From positions 186,001-250,000 of the forward strand of contig CAISEB010000020.1 of the NCBI GenBank assembly GCA_903884235.1: 64,000 nt of DNA, given 5' to 3'. Source of the DNA: an uncultured Pseudomonadota bacterium. Its GTDB lineage: Bacteria > Pseudomonadota > Gammaproteobacteria > Steroidobacterales > Steroidobacteraceae. The notes beneath the pieces are model-generated. The model did no database searches. It saw nothing but the letters and a program-made list of their open reading frames with translations, and had not been told where the DNA came from. The position numbers and the translations under genes are program-made. Every line of letters begins with the position of its first letter. The stretch's first letter is position 1. Below are positions 52,303 to 61,373 of this stretch, piece by piece.

Positions 52303-53542
52303 CCTCGAGATCATTCCCGAGCTCGCCGTCGACCAGGAGGAGTGTCGCGAGCTCATGCGCGGCGGCTCCAAGACGTTCTCTGCAGCCTCGCTGCTACTGC
52401 CGGCGGACGTGCGCGTGGCGGCGACTGGCCTGTATGCGTTCTGCCGGCTCGCGGATGATGCCGTCGATCTGGCGGAGGACCCGCGCGGCGCGCTCGGCGC
52501 GTTGCGCCGGCGACTGGACCTGATCTATGCGGGTACTCCAGCGCCGATACCGGCGGACCGGGAGTTTGCACAGGTCGTCGCGCGCTACAGGATCCCGCGT
52601 CCGCTGCCGGAGGCCCTCCTGGAGGGGTTCGAGTGGGACGCCCAGGGCAGGCGCTACGAGACTTACGATGACCTGACGGCATACGGCACCCGGGTTGCCG
52701 GGACCGTCGGCGCGATGATGGCGCTGCTGATGGGTACCGACGACGCGGTCGCGCTGGCGCGCGCCACGGACATGGGCGTCGCGATGCAGTTGACGAACAT
52801 CGCCCGCGACGTGGGTGAGGATGCACGCGCCGGCCGGCTTTACCTGCCGCTCGCATGGCTGCGAGAGGCTGGCATCGATCCGGACGCTCTCGTCGCCAAT
52901 CCCGGCTTCAGCCCCGCGCTGGCCGGCGTGATCGAGCGGCTGCTCGCGGCAGCGGACGTACTCTATGCGCGCGCGGCGGTGGGGATCGACGCGTTGCCGA
53001 CGCGCTACCGCGCGGCGATGCACGCGGCCCGCCTGCTGTACGCGGAGATCGGTCGTGCGGTCGAGCGCCAGGGCCTCGATTCCGTTTCGAGCCGGGCGGT
53101 CGTGGGTTGGGGCGACAAGGCACGCGTGATCGCGAAGGCGATCCGCGCGAGCAGCCGCCGGCATGCGCCGGATGACAGCCCGGCGCTGCCGGCCGCTCAG
53201 TTCCTCGTCACCGCGGCGGCGGGCTGTGGAGCCGCGGCCGTCGCGCGCGAGAGGCCCGCATATCCCTGGCGTCGCCTCGAGCAGCGCCTTGTGTGGACGC
53301 TCGAGCTGTTCGAGCGGCTCGAGCGCAAGGAGCGTGAGGCCGCCCAGCTGCGTCGCGCGCGCGATGCCATCCTCGAGCGCAACGTGGGGAAGGTCATCGA
53401 GCAGGCCTCGCCCGTCGAGGCGATGCACGAGGCGCCGCCGTGGCATCGTGTCGAGGAGCGGATCGCGTGGACGCTAGAACTGTTCGAACGGCTCGAACGC
53501 CACGAGCAGCACGTCGCCGCGTCGGCGTCCGCAGCGCGTTGA
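52295..53542 (+). CDS. crtB: Phytoene synthase with C-terminal repeat extension
   Basis: CrtB condenses two geranylgeranyl diphosphates to phytoene. The catalytic domain (about 10-290) has the first Asp-rich motif in CRLADDAVDLAED and the second in NIARDVGEDARAGRLYLP. At 415 residues the protein exceeds the usual length of about 300-350. The added C terminus holds a 23-residue repeat (324-346 and 382-404) of the form PW-R-x-E-x-R-x-x-WTLELFERLER-x-E, period 58, likely a helical pair. The ATG lies inside the end of crtI. Confidence 0.92.
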   Translation: MSSLEIIPELAVDQEECRELMRGGSKTFSAASLLLPADVRVAATGLYAFCRLADDAVDLAEDPRGALGALRRRLDLIYAGTPAPIPADREFAQVVARYRIPRPLPEALLEGFEWDAQGRRYETYDDLTAYGTRVAGTVGAMMALLMGTDDAVALARATDMGVAMQLTNIARDVGEDARAGRLYLPLAWLREAGIDPDALVANPGFSPALAGVIERLLAAADVLYARAAVGIDALPTRYRAAMHAARLLYAEIGRAVERQGLDSVSSRAVVGWGDKARVIAKAIRASSRRHAPDDSPALPAAQFLVTAAAGCGAAAVARERPAYPWRRLEQRLVWTLELFERLERKEREAAQLRRARDAILERNVGKVIEQASPVEAMHEAPPWHRVEERIAWTLELFERLERHEQHVAASASAAR

Positions 53543-53554
53543 GGTCTGCCCGGT

Positions 53555-54157
53555 TCAGCGAGTCCAGCTGATCTCGAATCGGCAGGCATCCGCGCCGGTC
53601 GCCATGCACGTCGTCTCGCGGACGTGCGCCGCCGGATGGACGAGCACGCCATAGAGTCGCTCGAACGTCTTCGCGTAGTAATCGCATATCGCCGCCGGTG
53701 CATGCTCGCCGCGGCACGCGGGGCAGCCGCGGATCGTCACGAGCACCGGGTGACCGGCCGTGAACTTGCATTCACCGCTGCCGGCAAAGGTCCAGGTGTG
53801 CTTCGAGATGGCCGCGAGCAGCATCCGGCTCGCGAGCCGGGCAGGAGATGCGCGCAGCACGCGCTGTGCGAGCGCCGGGATCCGATGGGCGAGGAGATAG
53901 TCACCGGTGCCGATGCCGGCACCGACCATGACCGCCCGCGCGGCGTCGGTCCCAAGTTCCCGCCGGACACTGCCGTGCAGGGCGATGACATCCCGCTCGG
54001 CCACCATGTGCTCGGGCGGATGCTCGATGACGGAGGCCAGTCCCGCACGACTCAGTACGCCAAGCGTGACCGTCTCCCCGTGCCGGGCGCGCAGGGCCGC
54101 GACCACCTGCAGGATCGCATTCGGTCCGATCCGGGGATCCTGCTGCTCCGCGCTCAT
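53555..54157 (-). CDS. bchJ: BchJ, V4R-domain protein of bacteriochlorophyll synthesis
   Basis: A 200-residue protein with the 4-vinyl-reductase (V4R) domain, once proposed as divinyl reductase and now thought to bind or channel tetrapyrrole intermediates. Conserved Cys residues are visible in VTIRGCPACRGEHAPAAICD and ETTCMATGADACRFEI. ATG 54157 with GGAG 6 nt upstream is preferred; GTG 54163 is in frame. It is the last gene of crtD-crtC-bchJ and is convergent with crtB (12 nt). Confidence 0.88.
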   Translation of the reverse strand: MSAEQQDPRIGPNAILQVVAALRARHGETVTLGVLSRAGLASVIEHPPEHMVAERDVIALHGSVRRELGTDAARAVMVGAGIGTGDYLLAHRIPALAQRVLRASPARLASRMLLAAISKHTWTFAGSGECKFTAGHPVLVTIRGCPACRGEHAPAAICDYYAKTFERLYGVLVHPAAHVRETTCMATGADACRFEISWTR

Positions 54158-54234
54158 CGCCACTCCGGGTCGCGACCGTGCCTGATCGCATCTCCCGCCA
54201 GCATGCCGCAGCCGACGGAAGTCCCGGGTCAGGA

Positions 54235-55200
54235 CTAGCCGAAGCGTCGTCGCCCGCCGAGGCGCGGCATCCGCACCGACAGCATGGTCTGGACGATGCG
54301 CGAACTGAACCGGTCGAGGCAGATGCTCTCATGCACCGCGATCACGGGCTCGCCCCAGAGTTCGCTCGTCACGAGCGAACGCGAATAGAACGGGCCGTCC
54401 TCGAGCGTCGCCGCGACCGACGCGCCGGCGGGCGCGCTCGAGCGGGTTGTCCGATGCACGCCCCAGCGCGAGCGGGGCAGCTCGACATGAGGAGGTGGCT
54501 CGACGCAGGCGAGCTCACCCTGCTCGTTGATGTTGAGTGCGAGTGCACGATCATCGCCGGCGCGAGGGGTGACCTCGTACAGCACCGTCGTGCCTCGTCC
54601 TGCGCGTGCGCGCGACCAGTCCCAGCGCCTGAAGCCCGACTCCAGCGGGCGGACGCCGGCATTCGCATCGACATACGCCTCCCCGTGCCAGCGCAGGTCG
54701 GGGGCGTCGAACTCGACCTCGATGCGGGAATTTGGTGCCATCGGGCACCACACGTGTTCCCCGGCAGGGTCGAGCGTCACGGCATGGTCCGTGACCTGGC
54801 CGGGACGGATTCGCACGGTACCGCGCACGCGCTCGGGCAACGGGGCGGTCCATTCGTCGATGTGCACGACGAGGCTGTCGCCGTCCCAGGCGAGCGAGCT
54901 CGGGCCGACCGACAGGTGATCCGGACCGCGGTCGACCGCGTCGCGTTCGGTCATGGTCCAGTACCGCCGACGCGGACCGTAGAGCGCGACGTTGATCGCG
55001 CAGTGGCGAGCGGGATCGGCCGGGCCTCGTCGCCGGGCCCCCGCGTAATACGGCGAGAACACGCTGCCGACGAACGCGATGATGACGAGGGCATGCTTGC
55101 CGTCGTCGCTGACGGCATCGATGTACCACCAGGCGTAGCCGTCCGGGCCTATCGGCGCGTCGAAGCCGAATCCGCGATCAGCGCGCCGGCCGCCAGCCGT
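54235..55200 (-). CDS. crtC: Carotenoid 1,2-hydratase (hydroxyneurosporene synthase); start unclear
   Basis: CrtC adds water to the 1,2 double bond of neurosporene or lycopene derivatives. Characteristic parts are PDGYAWWYIDAVSDDGKHAL, IAFVGSVFSPYYAGARR, GPSSLAWDGDSLVVHIDEW and the final CLDRFSSRIVQTMLSVRMPR. The N terminus should begin about ten residues before FGFDAPIGPDGY, but no ATG, GTG or TTG occurs in frame within 200 nt upstream; only ACG (55200) and ATA (55152) do. The upper bound is therefore provisional. The 5' part overlaps the end of crtD. Confidence 0.85.
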   Translation of the reverse strand, partial: TAGGRRADRGFGFDAPIGPDGYAWWYIDAVSDDGKHALVIIAFVGSVFSPYYAGARRRGPADPARHCAINVALYGPRRRYWTMTERDAVDRGPDHLSVGPSSLAWDGDSLVVHIDEWTAPLPERVRGTVRIRPGQVTDHAVTLDPAGEHVWCPMAPNSRIEVEFDAPDLRWHGEAYVDANAGVRPLESGFRRWDWSRARAGRGTTVLYEVTPRAGDDRALALNINEQGELACVEPPPHVELPRSRWGVHRTTRSSAPAGASVAATLEDGPFYSRSLVTSELWGEPVIAVHESICLDRFSSRIVQTMLSVRMPRLGGRRRFG

Positions 55201-56651
55201 CCTGAGAGCGCCGCCATCGGTACGCCCGGGCCCGGATGGATACTGCCGCCCGCCAGGTACAGTCCCCGGATTCGCGTCCGGACCCCGGGTCGCTGGAACG
55301 ACGCCCGCCAGCCGTGCGACGCCCTCCCGTAGAGCGAGCCCCCGCTCCCCGGGAACAGCCGGTTGAAATCCGCCGGCGTCGTGACGGCCGTTCGCTCCGG
55401 CGTGCGCCGGATCCGAAGGCCCGAGCGTTCCAGTAGCGTGAAGGTCCGCTGCTCGCATGATTCGATCTCCGCGGAAGTGAACGGCCGGCGATCGCCGGTC
55501 GGCGGGGCGTTGACGAGACACAGGAGTCGTTCAGGGCCCGTGTCGCTGCGCCGGCCCAGGTCGTCGCGATCCTGCGCGCAGACGTAGACTGTCGGCTCCG
55601 TCGGCAGGCTGTCGCGACGGAAGATGTCCTCGAACTCGCGTCGGTAGTCCGACGAGAAGAAGACCGTGTGGCGCGACAGCGCGAAGCCCTCGGTCTGCGC
55701 GACGATGTTCCAGGTCAGCGCCGACAGGGATCGGGCTGCGACCGGGACCGCTGGCGCTGCGGCGGCGGCCATCGCCCCGAGCGAGCCGTTCCCGAGTGCG
55801 CTCGCATCGGCGTTGACGATCACGGCGCTGGCCGCGACGCGCTCGCCAGAGGTGAGCATGGCGGCACGGCTCGCGCCCCGTTCGATCTCGATCGTTCGCA
55901 CCTCGGCCGCGTAGCGGATCGTGGCGCCAAGTCCCGTCGCCAGCTGCGCGAGGACCTGCGCGATGCGATGCATGCCGCCGTCGACGAGCCAGACACCGGC
56001 CTGCTCCACGTGTGCCAGCAGCATCAACGTCGCGGGGGCCTCGTAAGGCGACGATCCGAGGTACGTCGCGTAGCGGCCGAACAGCTGCTGCAGGCGGGGA
56101 TCGTGGAAGTGGTCGCCGAGGGCCGACCACAGCGAGCGGAACGGCGAGATCGCGGCGAGCGCGCCGAGTCCGCGCAGGCCCGCGTGACGCACGAGGTGAG
56201 CGACGCTCGGGGCCGGGGCACGGATGAACGACGCTTCGAGCGTCTCGTAGACGTGGCGCGAGCGCGTCAGGAACGCCGTGTAGCGGCGCGCCTCCGCGGC
56301 ACCCGCGAACAGGCCGATCGCCTCACGTGAGCGCTCCGGATCAGCGTGCAGGTCGAGTTGGGCATCGGGCCCCCACGCGTGTCGCGCGAGCACGGAGACC
56401 GGCGTGAGGGAGAGGTGCTCCTCGAGACGCGTGCCGGCCACGTCGAAGAGGTCGTCGAAGATGCCACGCAGCGTCAGCACCGTGGGGCCTGCGTCGAGTC
56501 GCCGGCCGTCGATCTCGACCTCGCGGAGCTTGCCGCCGGGTGTCGATCCACGCTCGAGCACGGTCACGGCGCGCCCACGGGCCGCGAGCTCGACGGCGGC
56601 CGCGAGCCCGGCGACCCCCGCGCCTACCACCACGACAGGCTCTTCAGGCAT
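55149..56651 (-). CDS. crtD: Methoxyneurosporene dehydrogenase (carotenoid 3,4-desaturase)
   Basis: A 500-residue FAD-dependent desaturase paralogous to CrtI that acts after CrtC on the 3,4 bond. The N-terminal Rossmann motif is VVVGAGVAGLAAAVELAARG, followed by LDAGPTVLTLRGIFDDLF, and the C-terminal signature is GLYLAGGSIHPGPGVPMAAL. ATG 56651 is used; TTG 56657 is in frame. It diverges from crtE across a 98-bp region with tandem PpsR-type sites. Confidence 0.9.
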   Translation of the reverse strand: MPEEPVVVVGAGVAGLAAAVELAARGRAVTVLERGSTPGGKLREVEIDGRRLDAGPTVLTLRGIFDDLFDVAGTRLEEHLSLTPVSVLARHAWGPDAQLDLHADPERSREAIGLFAGAAEARRYTAFLTRSRHVYETLEASFIRAPAPSVAHLVRHAGLRGLGALAAISPFRSLWSALGDHFHDPRLQQLFGRYATYLGSSPYEAPATLMLLAHVEQAGVWLVDGGMHRIAQVLAQLATGLGATIRYAAEVRTIEIERGASRAAMLTSGERVAASAVIVNADASALGNGSLGAMAAAAAPAVPVAARSLSALTWNIVAQTEGFALSRHTVFFSSDYRREFEDIFRRDSLPTEPTVYVCAQDRDDLGRRSDTGPERLLCLVNAPPTGDRRPFTSAEIESCEQRTFTLLERSGLRIRRTPERTAVTTPADFNRLFPGSGGSLYGRASHGWRASFQRPGVRTRIRGLYLAGGSIHPGPGVPMAALSGRLAAGALIADSASTRR

Positions 56652-56666
56652 GGGCAATACGACTCG

Positions 56667-56730
56667 TTGACCCTGTTCGGGAATAGTGTCTATAGTTACT
56701 GACGGTTTACAGTGTAACGCAAACGATACA
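56667..56730. promoter_or_regulatory. crtD/crtE divergent promoter with tandem PpsR/CrtJ-type operators
   Basis: Two palindromes lie 8 bp apart: TGT-N12-ACG (56687-56704) and TGT-N12-ACA (56713-56730). Read on the minus strand this is TGT-N12-ACA, 8 bp, CGT-N12-ACA, the same order as at bchC. For crtE, TTGACC (56667-56672) and TATAGT (56691-56696) are 18 bp apart, with the -10 box inside the first palindrome. For crtD a weaker GTTACA/TATAGA pair is seen on the other strand. One repressor could silence both genes. Confidence 0.7.
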
Positions 56731-56749
56731 CGGCTCTCGGGGGTCGGTC

Positions 56750-57619
56750 ATGGATACCGCACAGCGGATCGAGCGGGCCCTCACGCAGGCGCTGGAGCGC
56801 GCGGCCGGCCCTGAGTGCCCGGCAGGCCTGACTGCTGCAGTGCGTCATGCGGTGTTTCCGGGCGGCGCCCGTATCCGCCCACGGCTGTGCCTGTCCGTCG
56901 CGCGGGCTTGCGGCGAAGACCAGCGCACGATCACCGACGCGGCGGCGAGCTCCCTCGAAATGCTCCACTGCGCGTCACTGGTCCACGACGACCTGCCGTG
57001 CTTCGACGACGCAGCGATGCGTCGCGGGCGCCCCTCGGTCCATGCCGCCTTCGGCGAGCGCACGGCCATCCTGTGTGGCGATGCGCTGATCGTCTATGCA
57101 TTCCAGACGCTCGCGTTCGGCGTGCAGTCCACGCCGCAGCGCCTGGGTCCGCTGCTCACGATCCTCGGTGCGTCCGCCGGGATGCCGTACGGCATCGTGG
57201 CCGGCCAGGCCTGGGAGTCCGAGGCGAACATTCCGCTCGGGCTCTACCAGCGGGCCAAGACCGGTGCCCTGTTCGCCGCGGCGACCGCGGCCGGGGCGGC
57301 GTCGGCAGGACATGATCCGGAGCCCTGGCGTCGCGTCGGGGACCTGATTGGCGAGGCGTACCAGGTCGCCGACGACCTGAAGGATGTCTATGGCATCGCC
57401 GAAGAACTCGGCAAGCCGATCGGCCGCGATGCGGTGCTCGGTCGGCCCAACGCCGTCGCGCAGCTTGGCTTCGCCGGGGCGGTCGACCACCTGAAGCGCC
57501 TGCTCGGCGAGGCCCAGGCCTCGATTCCGGCCTGTCCGGGAGCCGATGACCTGCATGCCGAGCTGGCGGCCCAGGCGGCGCGCCTGATGCCCCGGCCCCG
57601 CGAGCACGCCGCGGCCTGA
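56750..57619 (+). CDS. crtE: Geranylgeranyl diphosphate synthase
   Basis: CrtE makes the C20 precursor for carotenoids and the bacteriochlorophyll phytyl tail. The 289-residue prenyltransferase has the first Asp-rich motif as DDLPCFDD and the second as DDLKD, with GGARIRPRL at the start of the fold. The ATG is 20 nt downstream of the operator pair. bchC begins 214 nt later, so read-through to the bchCXYZ-puf unit is possible although no crtF lies between. Confidence 0.93.
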   Translation: MDTAQRIERALTQALERAAGPECPAGLTAAVRHAVFPGGARIRPRLCLSVARACGEDQRTITDAAASSLEMLHCASLVHDDLPCFDDAAMRRGRPSVHAAFGERTAILCGDALIVYAFQTLAFGVQSTPQRLGPLLTILGASAGMPYGIVAGQAWESEANIPLGLYQRAKTGALFAAATAAGAASAGHDPEPWRRVGDLIGEAYQVADDLKDVYGIAEELGKPIGRDAVLGRPNAVAQLGFAGAVDHLKRLLGEAQASIPACPGADDLHAELAAQAARLMPRPREHAAA

Positions 57620-57744
57620 CCTTCTCCGACCGGATTCCGATCAGCTGGCCCGTCGTCGCCGGTCGTGAATGCTGCGTCGCAGCAAATCCTCGAGATCCCG
57701 GCCGATCAGCCGCGGTCGCCCGCAGTCTGCCTTCGGCTCTCCGT

Positions 57745-57788
57745 TGTTCACTTCGGTTGACATTATTGACCGTACTAGTATCTTGACA
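57745..57788 (+). promoter_or_regulatory. bchC promoter with tandem PpsR/CrtJ-type operators
   Basis: TGT-N12-ACA (57745-57762) and CGT-N12-ACA (57771-57788) are 8 bp apart. TTGACA (57757-57762) forms the -35 box and shares its ACA with the upstream palindrome; TATCTT (57779-57784), 16 bp away, sits 8 bases into the second palindrome. This is the same geometry as at puc. It lies 45 nt upstream of bchC. Confidence 0.75.
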
Positions 57789-57833
57789 CTTGAAGCACGG
57801 GGGTCAGGCCGCAAGGCCGAAATAAGAACTCGA

Positions 57834-58799
57834 ATGAATGCGTCGTTCCAGTCTGGCGCGGTCCTGGAGTCGCTTGCGGTCGTCATCCGCGAGCCAGAGC
57901 GTATCGAGCTCAGCCGGCTCGAATTGCTCCCGCCCAGCGAAGACGACGTCATCGTGGACGTCGAGTGGAGCGGCATCAGCACCGGCACCGAACGACTGCT
58001 CTGGTCGGGCCGCATGCCCCCCTTCCCCGGCCTCGCCTATCCGTTGGTACCGGGTTACGAATCCGTCGGACGCATCTCGCGTGCAGGCACGACATCCGGC
58101 CGCCGCGAGGGCGAGCGCGTGTTCGTGCCCGGAGCGCGCTGCTATGTGGACGTGCGCGGGCTCTTCGGCGGTGCGTCGTCGCGAGTCGTGATTCCCGGCG
58201 CGAAGGCGACGCCATTCGATGCCGCGCTTGGCGAGAATGCCGTGCTGCTCGCGCTCGCCGCGACCGCCGAGCATGCGCTCGCCGCGGGCGCAGCACCCGA
58301 TCTGATCATCGGCCACGGCGTGCTCGGTCGCCTGCTCGCGCGTCTGGCGATCGTGCGTGGCGCGCCTGCTCCGACGGTGTGGGAGCGCAACGCGGATCGC
58401 CGCGGCGGGGCCGTCGGATACGACGTCGTCGACCCGGATGCGGATCCGCGCCGCGACTACCGCTCGATCTACGACGTCAGCGGCGACAGCGAGATCATCG
58501 ACCAGCTCGTCGCGCGCCTCGCACCAGGCGGCGAGATCGTGCTGGCCGGCTTCTACCCTGGGCGCCTCGCGTTCACGTTCCCGGCAGCGTTCATGAAGGA
58601 AGCGAAGCTGCGGATCGCGGCCGAGTGGCGCCCCGCCGATCTCGTCGCGGTCCTCGCCCATGCCGAAAGCGGCCGGCTCTCGCTGGACGGCCTGATTACC
58701 CATCGCGAGGAAGCCACCTGCGCGCCCGCTGCATATCGCACGGCGTTCGGCGACCCCGCTTGTCTGAAAATGATCCTGGATTGGAGAAATTGCGCATGA
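57834..58799 (+). CDS. bchC: 3-hydroxyethyl bacteriochlorophyllide a dehydrogenase
   Basis: BchC oxidises the 3-hydroxyethyl group to the acetyl group of bacteriochlorophyll a. The 321-residue medium-chain dehydrogenase-like protein shows SGISTGTERLLWSGRMPPFP, YPLVPGYESVGRI and VFVPGARCYVDVRGLFGGAS. ATG 57834 (MNASFQSGAV) is the start that matches the family, though its ribosome site is weak. The stop overlaps bchX (ATGA), opening the bchC-X-Y-Z-puf unit. Confidence 0.93.
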   Translation: MNASFQSGAVLESLAVVIREPERIELSRLELLPPSEDDVIVDVEWSGISTGTERLLWSGRMPPFPGLAYPLVPGYESVGRISRAGTTSGRREGERVFVPGARCYVDVRGLFGGASSRVVIPGAKATPFDAALGENAVLLALAATAEHALAAGAAPDLIIGHGVLGRLLARLAIVRGAPAPTVWERNADRRGGAVGYDVVDPDADPRRDYRSIYDVSGDSEIIDQLVARLAPGGEIVLAGFYPGRLAFTFPAAFMKEAKLRIAAEWRPADLVAVLAHAESGRLSLDGLITHREEATCAPAAYRTAFGDPACLKMILDWRNCA

Positions 58800-59818
58800 C
58801 GCCACCCGCTTCAGGAACCGTGAGCATCCTCGTCGACGAAGTGCGGGTGAGGCACCTGCGCGCGGAAGCCGCGGTCGAACCCGATCCGCCGGTCTCGAGC
58901 GGTCCCGCGACCAAGCAGACCCAGATCATCGCGATCTACGGCAAGGGCGGCATCGGCAAGAGTTTCACGCTCGCGAACCTGTCCTACATGATGGCGCAGC
59001 AAGGCAAGCGCGTGCTCCTGATCGGCTGCGATCCGAAGAGCGACACGACCTCGCTGCTGTTCGGTGGGCGTGCCTGCCCGACGATCATCGAGACCTCCGC
59101 GCGGAAGAAGCAGGCCGGCGAGCAGGTGTCGATCGGCGACGTCTGCTTCAAGCGCGACGGCGTGTTCGCGATGGAGCTCGGTGGACCCGAGGTCGGCCGC
59201 GGCTGCGGCGGGCGCGGCATCATCCACGGCTTCGAACTGCTCGAGAAGCTCGGCTTCCACGAGTGGGGCTTCGACTACGTGCTGCTCGACTTCCTCGGCG
59301 ACGTGGTCTGCGGCGGCTTCGGCCTGCCGATCGCGCGTGACATGTGCCAGAAGGTCATCGTCGTGGGGTCGAACGACCTGCAGTCGCTGTACGTCGCGAA
59401 CAACGTCTGCTCGGCGGTGGAGTACTTCCGCAAGCTCGGTGGCAACGTCGGCGTCGCCGGACTCGTGATCAACAAGGATGACGGCACTGGCGAGGCGCAG
59501 GCCTTCGCCGAGAAGGTCGGCATCCCGGTGCTCGCGGCGATTCCCGCCAACGAGGACATCCGCCGCAAGAGTGCCAACTACGAGATCGTTGGCCGGCCCG
59601 GCGGCGACTGGGCGTCCATCTTCGAGCAGCTGGCGGTGCAGGTGGCGGAAGCCCCGCCGCAGCGACCGACGCCGCTCACCCAGGACGGCCTCCTTGGTCT
59701 GTTCTCGGCCAAGGACACCGGTCGCGACGTCGTGCTGCTGCCGGCCTCCGCCGAGGACATGTGCGGCGGGACGATCGTCACCAAGCCGTCCCTCGAAGTC
59801 GTGTACGACAGCGTCTGA
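58796..59818 (+). CDS. bchX: Chlorophyllide reductase iron protein
   Basis: BchX is the NifH-like ATPase that supplies electrons to BchYZ for reduction of ring B of chlorophyllide. The 340-residue protein has the P-loop YGKGGIGKS, the NifH-type GCDPKSDTTSLLFGG and two cluster-ligand regions (the first within GRGCGGRGI, the second in DVVCGGFGLP). An N-terminal extension of about 40 residues precedes the P-loop, as in other BchX. Its ATG overlaps bchC by 4 nt. Confidence 0.95.
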   Translation: MTPPASGTVSILVDEVRVRHLRAEAAVEPDPPVSSGPATKQTQIIAIYGKGGIGKSFTLANLSYMMAQQGKRVLLIGCDPKSDTTSLLFGGRACPTIIETSARKKQAGEQVSIGDVCFKRDGVFAMELGGPEVGRGCGGRGIIHGFELLEKLGFHEWGFDYVLLDFLGDVVCGGFGLPIARDMCQKVIVVGSNDLQSLYVANNVCSAVEYFRKLGGNVGVAGLVINKDDGTGEAQAFAEKVGIPVLAAIPANEDIRRKSANYEIVGRPGGDWASIFEQLAVQVAEAPPQRPTPLTQDGLLGLFSAKDTGRDVVLLPASAEDMCGGTIVTKPSLEVVYDSV

Positions 59819-59831
59819 GACCGGAGCCACC

Positions 59832-61373
59832 ATGACCTTCGACGGAGCCGAGGACGCGAAGCAGGCTGGCCAGGGGCCAGCCGACGCGAGCCCGGCCGCG
59901 GGCGACGGACTCGGTTGCCACGCCGGCAAGGAGACGCTCAAGGCGGCGGCCGCGGCGGCCGGCAAGAGCGACACGCTCGCCCGCTACGCGACCGACTACC
60001 CCGTGGGGCCCCACGACCAGCCGCAGAGCATGTGCCCGGCCTTCGGCTCGCTGCGCGTCGGCCTCAGGATGCGCCGCACGGCAACGGTGCTGTCCGGTTC
60101 CGCGTGCTGCGTCTACGGACTCACGTTCACCTCGCACTTCTACGGCGCGCGCCGCACGGTGGGCTACGTCCCGTTCAATTCCGAGACGCTGGTCACCGGC
60201 AAGCTCTTCGAGGACATCCGCGAGGCGGTCTACAAGCTCGCCGATCCCGCGCTGTACGACACGGTCGTGATCATCAACCTGTGCGTGCCGACGGCGTCCG
60301 GCGTGCCGCTGCAGCTGCTGCCGAAGGACATCAACGGCGTGCGCATCATCGGCATCGACGTGCCGGGCTTCGGCGTGCCGACGCATGCCGAGGCGAAGGA
60401 CGTGCTGGCCGGCGCGATGCTGCGCTACGCCCGCAACGAAGCCGAGGCAGGCCCTGTGCAGGCGCCTCGCACCGGTCGTTCCGCGAAGCCGACGATCTCG
60501 CTGCTCGGCGAGATGTTCCCGGTCGATCCGGTGGGCATCGGCCGCCTGCTCGAGCCGCTGGACCTCGCAGTGGGGCCGACGGTCCCGACGCGCGAATGGC
60601 GCGAGCTGTATGCCGCGCTCGACTGCGCCGCGGTCGCGGCGATCCATCCGTTCTATACCGCCTCGGTGCGCGAGTTCACCTCCGCCGGACGCGCGGTCAT
60701 CGGATCCGCGCCCGTCGGCTACGACGGCACCGCAGCCTGGCTCGAGGCCGTCGGTCGCACGACGGGGGCCGGCGCGGACAAGATCGGCGCTGCCCAGAAC
60801 GCCGCGCTGCCGGCCATCAAGGCCGCGCTCGCCGGATCGCGGGTCGATGGCCGGATCACGCTCTCCGGCTACGAGGGCTCCGAGCTGCTCGTGGCTCGCC
60901 TCCTGATCGAGAGTGGCGCCGACGTGCGCTACGTCGGCACGGCCTGCCCGCGTACGCCCTGGTCGGACCCCGATCGCGAATGGCTGGAGGCGAAGGGCGT
61001 CAAGGTGACCTACCGGGCCTCGCTCGAAGCCGACCTCGCGGCGCTCGCCGAGCATCGCCCCGACCTCGCGATCGGCACGACCCCGGTCGTGCAGAAGGCC
61101 AAGGAGGCCGGCATCCCGGCGCTCTACTTCACGAACCTGATCTCCGCCCGGCCGCTGATGGGCGTCGCGGGCGCGGGATCGCTGGCCAAGGTCGTCAACG
61201 CGGCGCTCGGCAACAAGGCGCGCTTCGACAGCTTCAAGGAGTTCTTCGCAGGCGTGGGCGAGGGGGATCGCGCCGGAGTCTGGGAGGACGTCCCGACCGA
61301 GCATCCGCAGTTCCGCGAGCAGTACCAGAAGAAGCTCGCGAAGAAAGCCAAGTCCACGCAGGACATCGGCTGA
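59832..61373 (+). CDS. bchY: Chlorophyllide reductase subunit Y
   Basis: BchY is one of the two NifDK-like catalytic subunits of chlorophyllide oxidoreductase. The 513-residue protein has cluster cysteines in [20 protein letters not shown] and [11 protein letters not shown], and a substrate-pocket region [20 protein letters not shown]. It starts 13 nt after bchX with GGAG upstream, and its stop shares one base with the bchZ start (TGATG). Confidence 0.94.
   Translation: MTFDGAEDAKQAGQGPADASPAAGDGLGCHAGKETLKAAAAAAGKSDTLARYATDYPVGPHDQPQSMCPAFGSLRVGLRMRRTATVLSGSACCVYGLTFTSHFYGARRTVGYVPFNSETLVTGKLFEDIREAVYKLADPALYDTVVIINLCVPTASGVPLQLLPKDINGVRIIGIDVPGFGVPTHAEAKDVLAGAMLRYARNEAEAGPVQAPRTGRSAKPTISLLGEMFPVDPVGIGRLLEPLDLAVGPTVPTREWRELYAALDCAAVAAIHPFYTASVREFTSAGRAVIGSAPVGYDGTAAWLEAVGRTTGAGADKIGAAQNAALPAIKAALAGSRVDGRITLSGYEGSELLVARLLIESGADVRYVGTACPRTPWSDPDREWLEAKGVKVTYRASLEADLAALAEHRPDLAIGTTPVVQKAKEAGIPALYFTNLISARPLMGVAGAGSLAKVVNAALGNKARFDSFKEFFAGVGEGDRAGVWEDVPTEHPQFREQYQKKLAKKAKSTQDIG

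Noticed and set aside
57670-57684. A TGCTGCG/CGCAGCA inverted repeat after crtE
   Set aside because: Too short and without a T tract to call a terminator.
57641-57764. A 40-codon minus-strand frame overlapping the bchC operators
   Set aside because: Sensible composition but no clear ribosome site, no known family, and it overlaps the promoter; not enough to call a gene.
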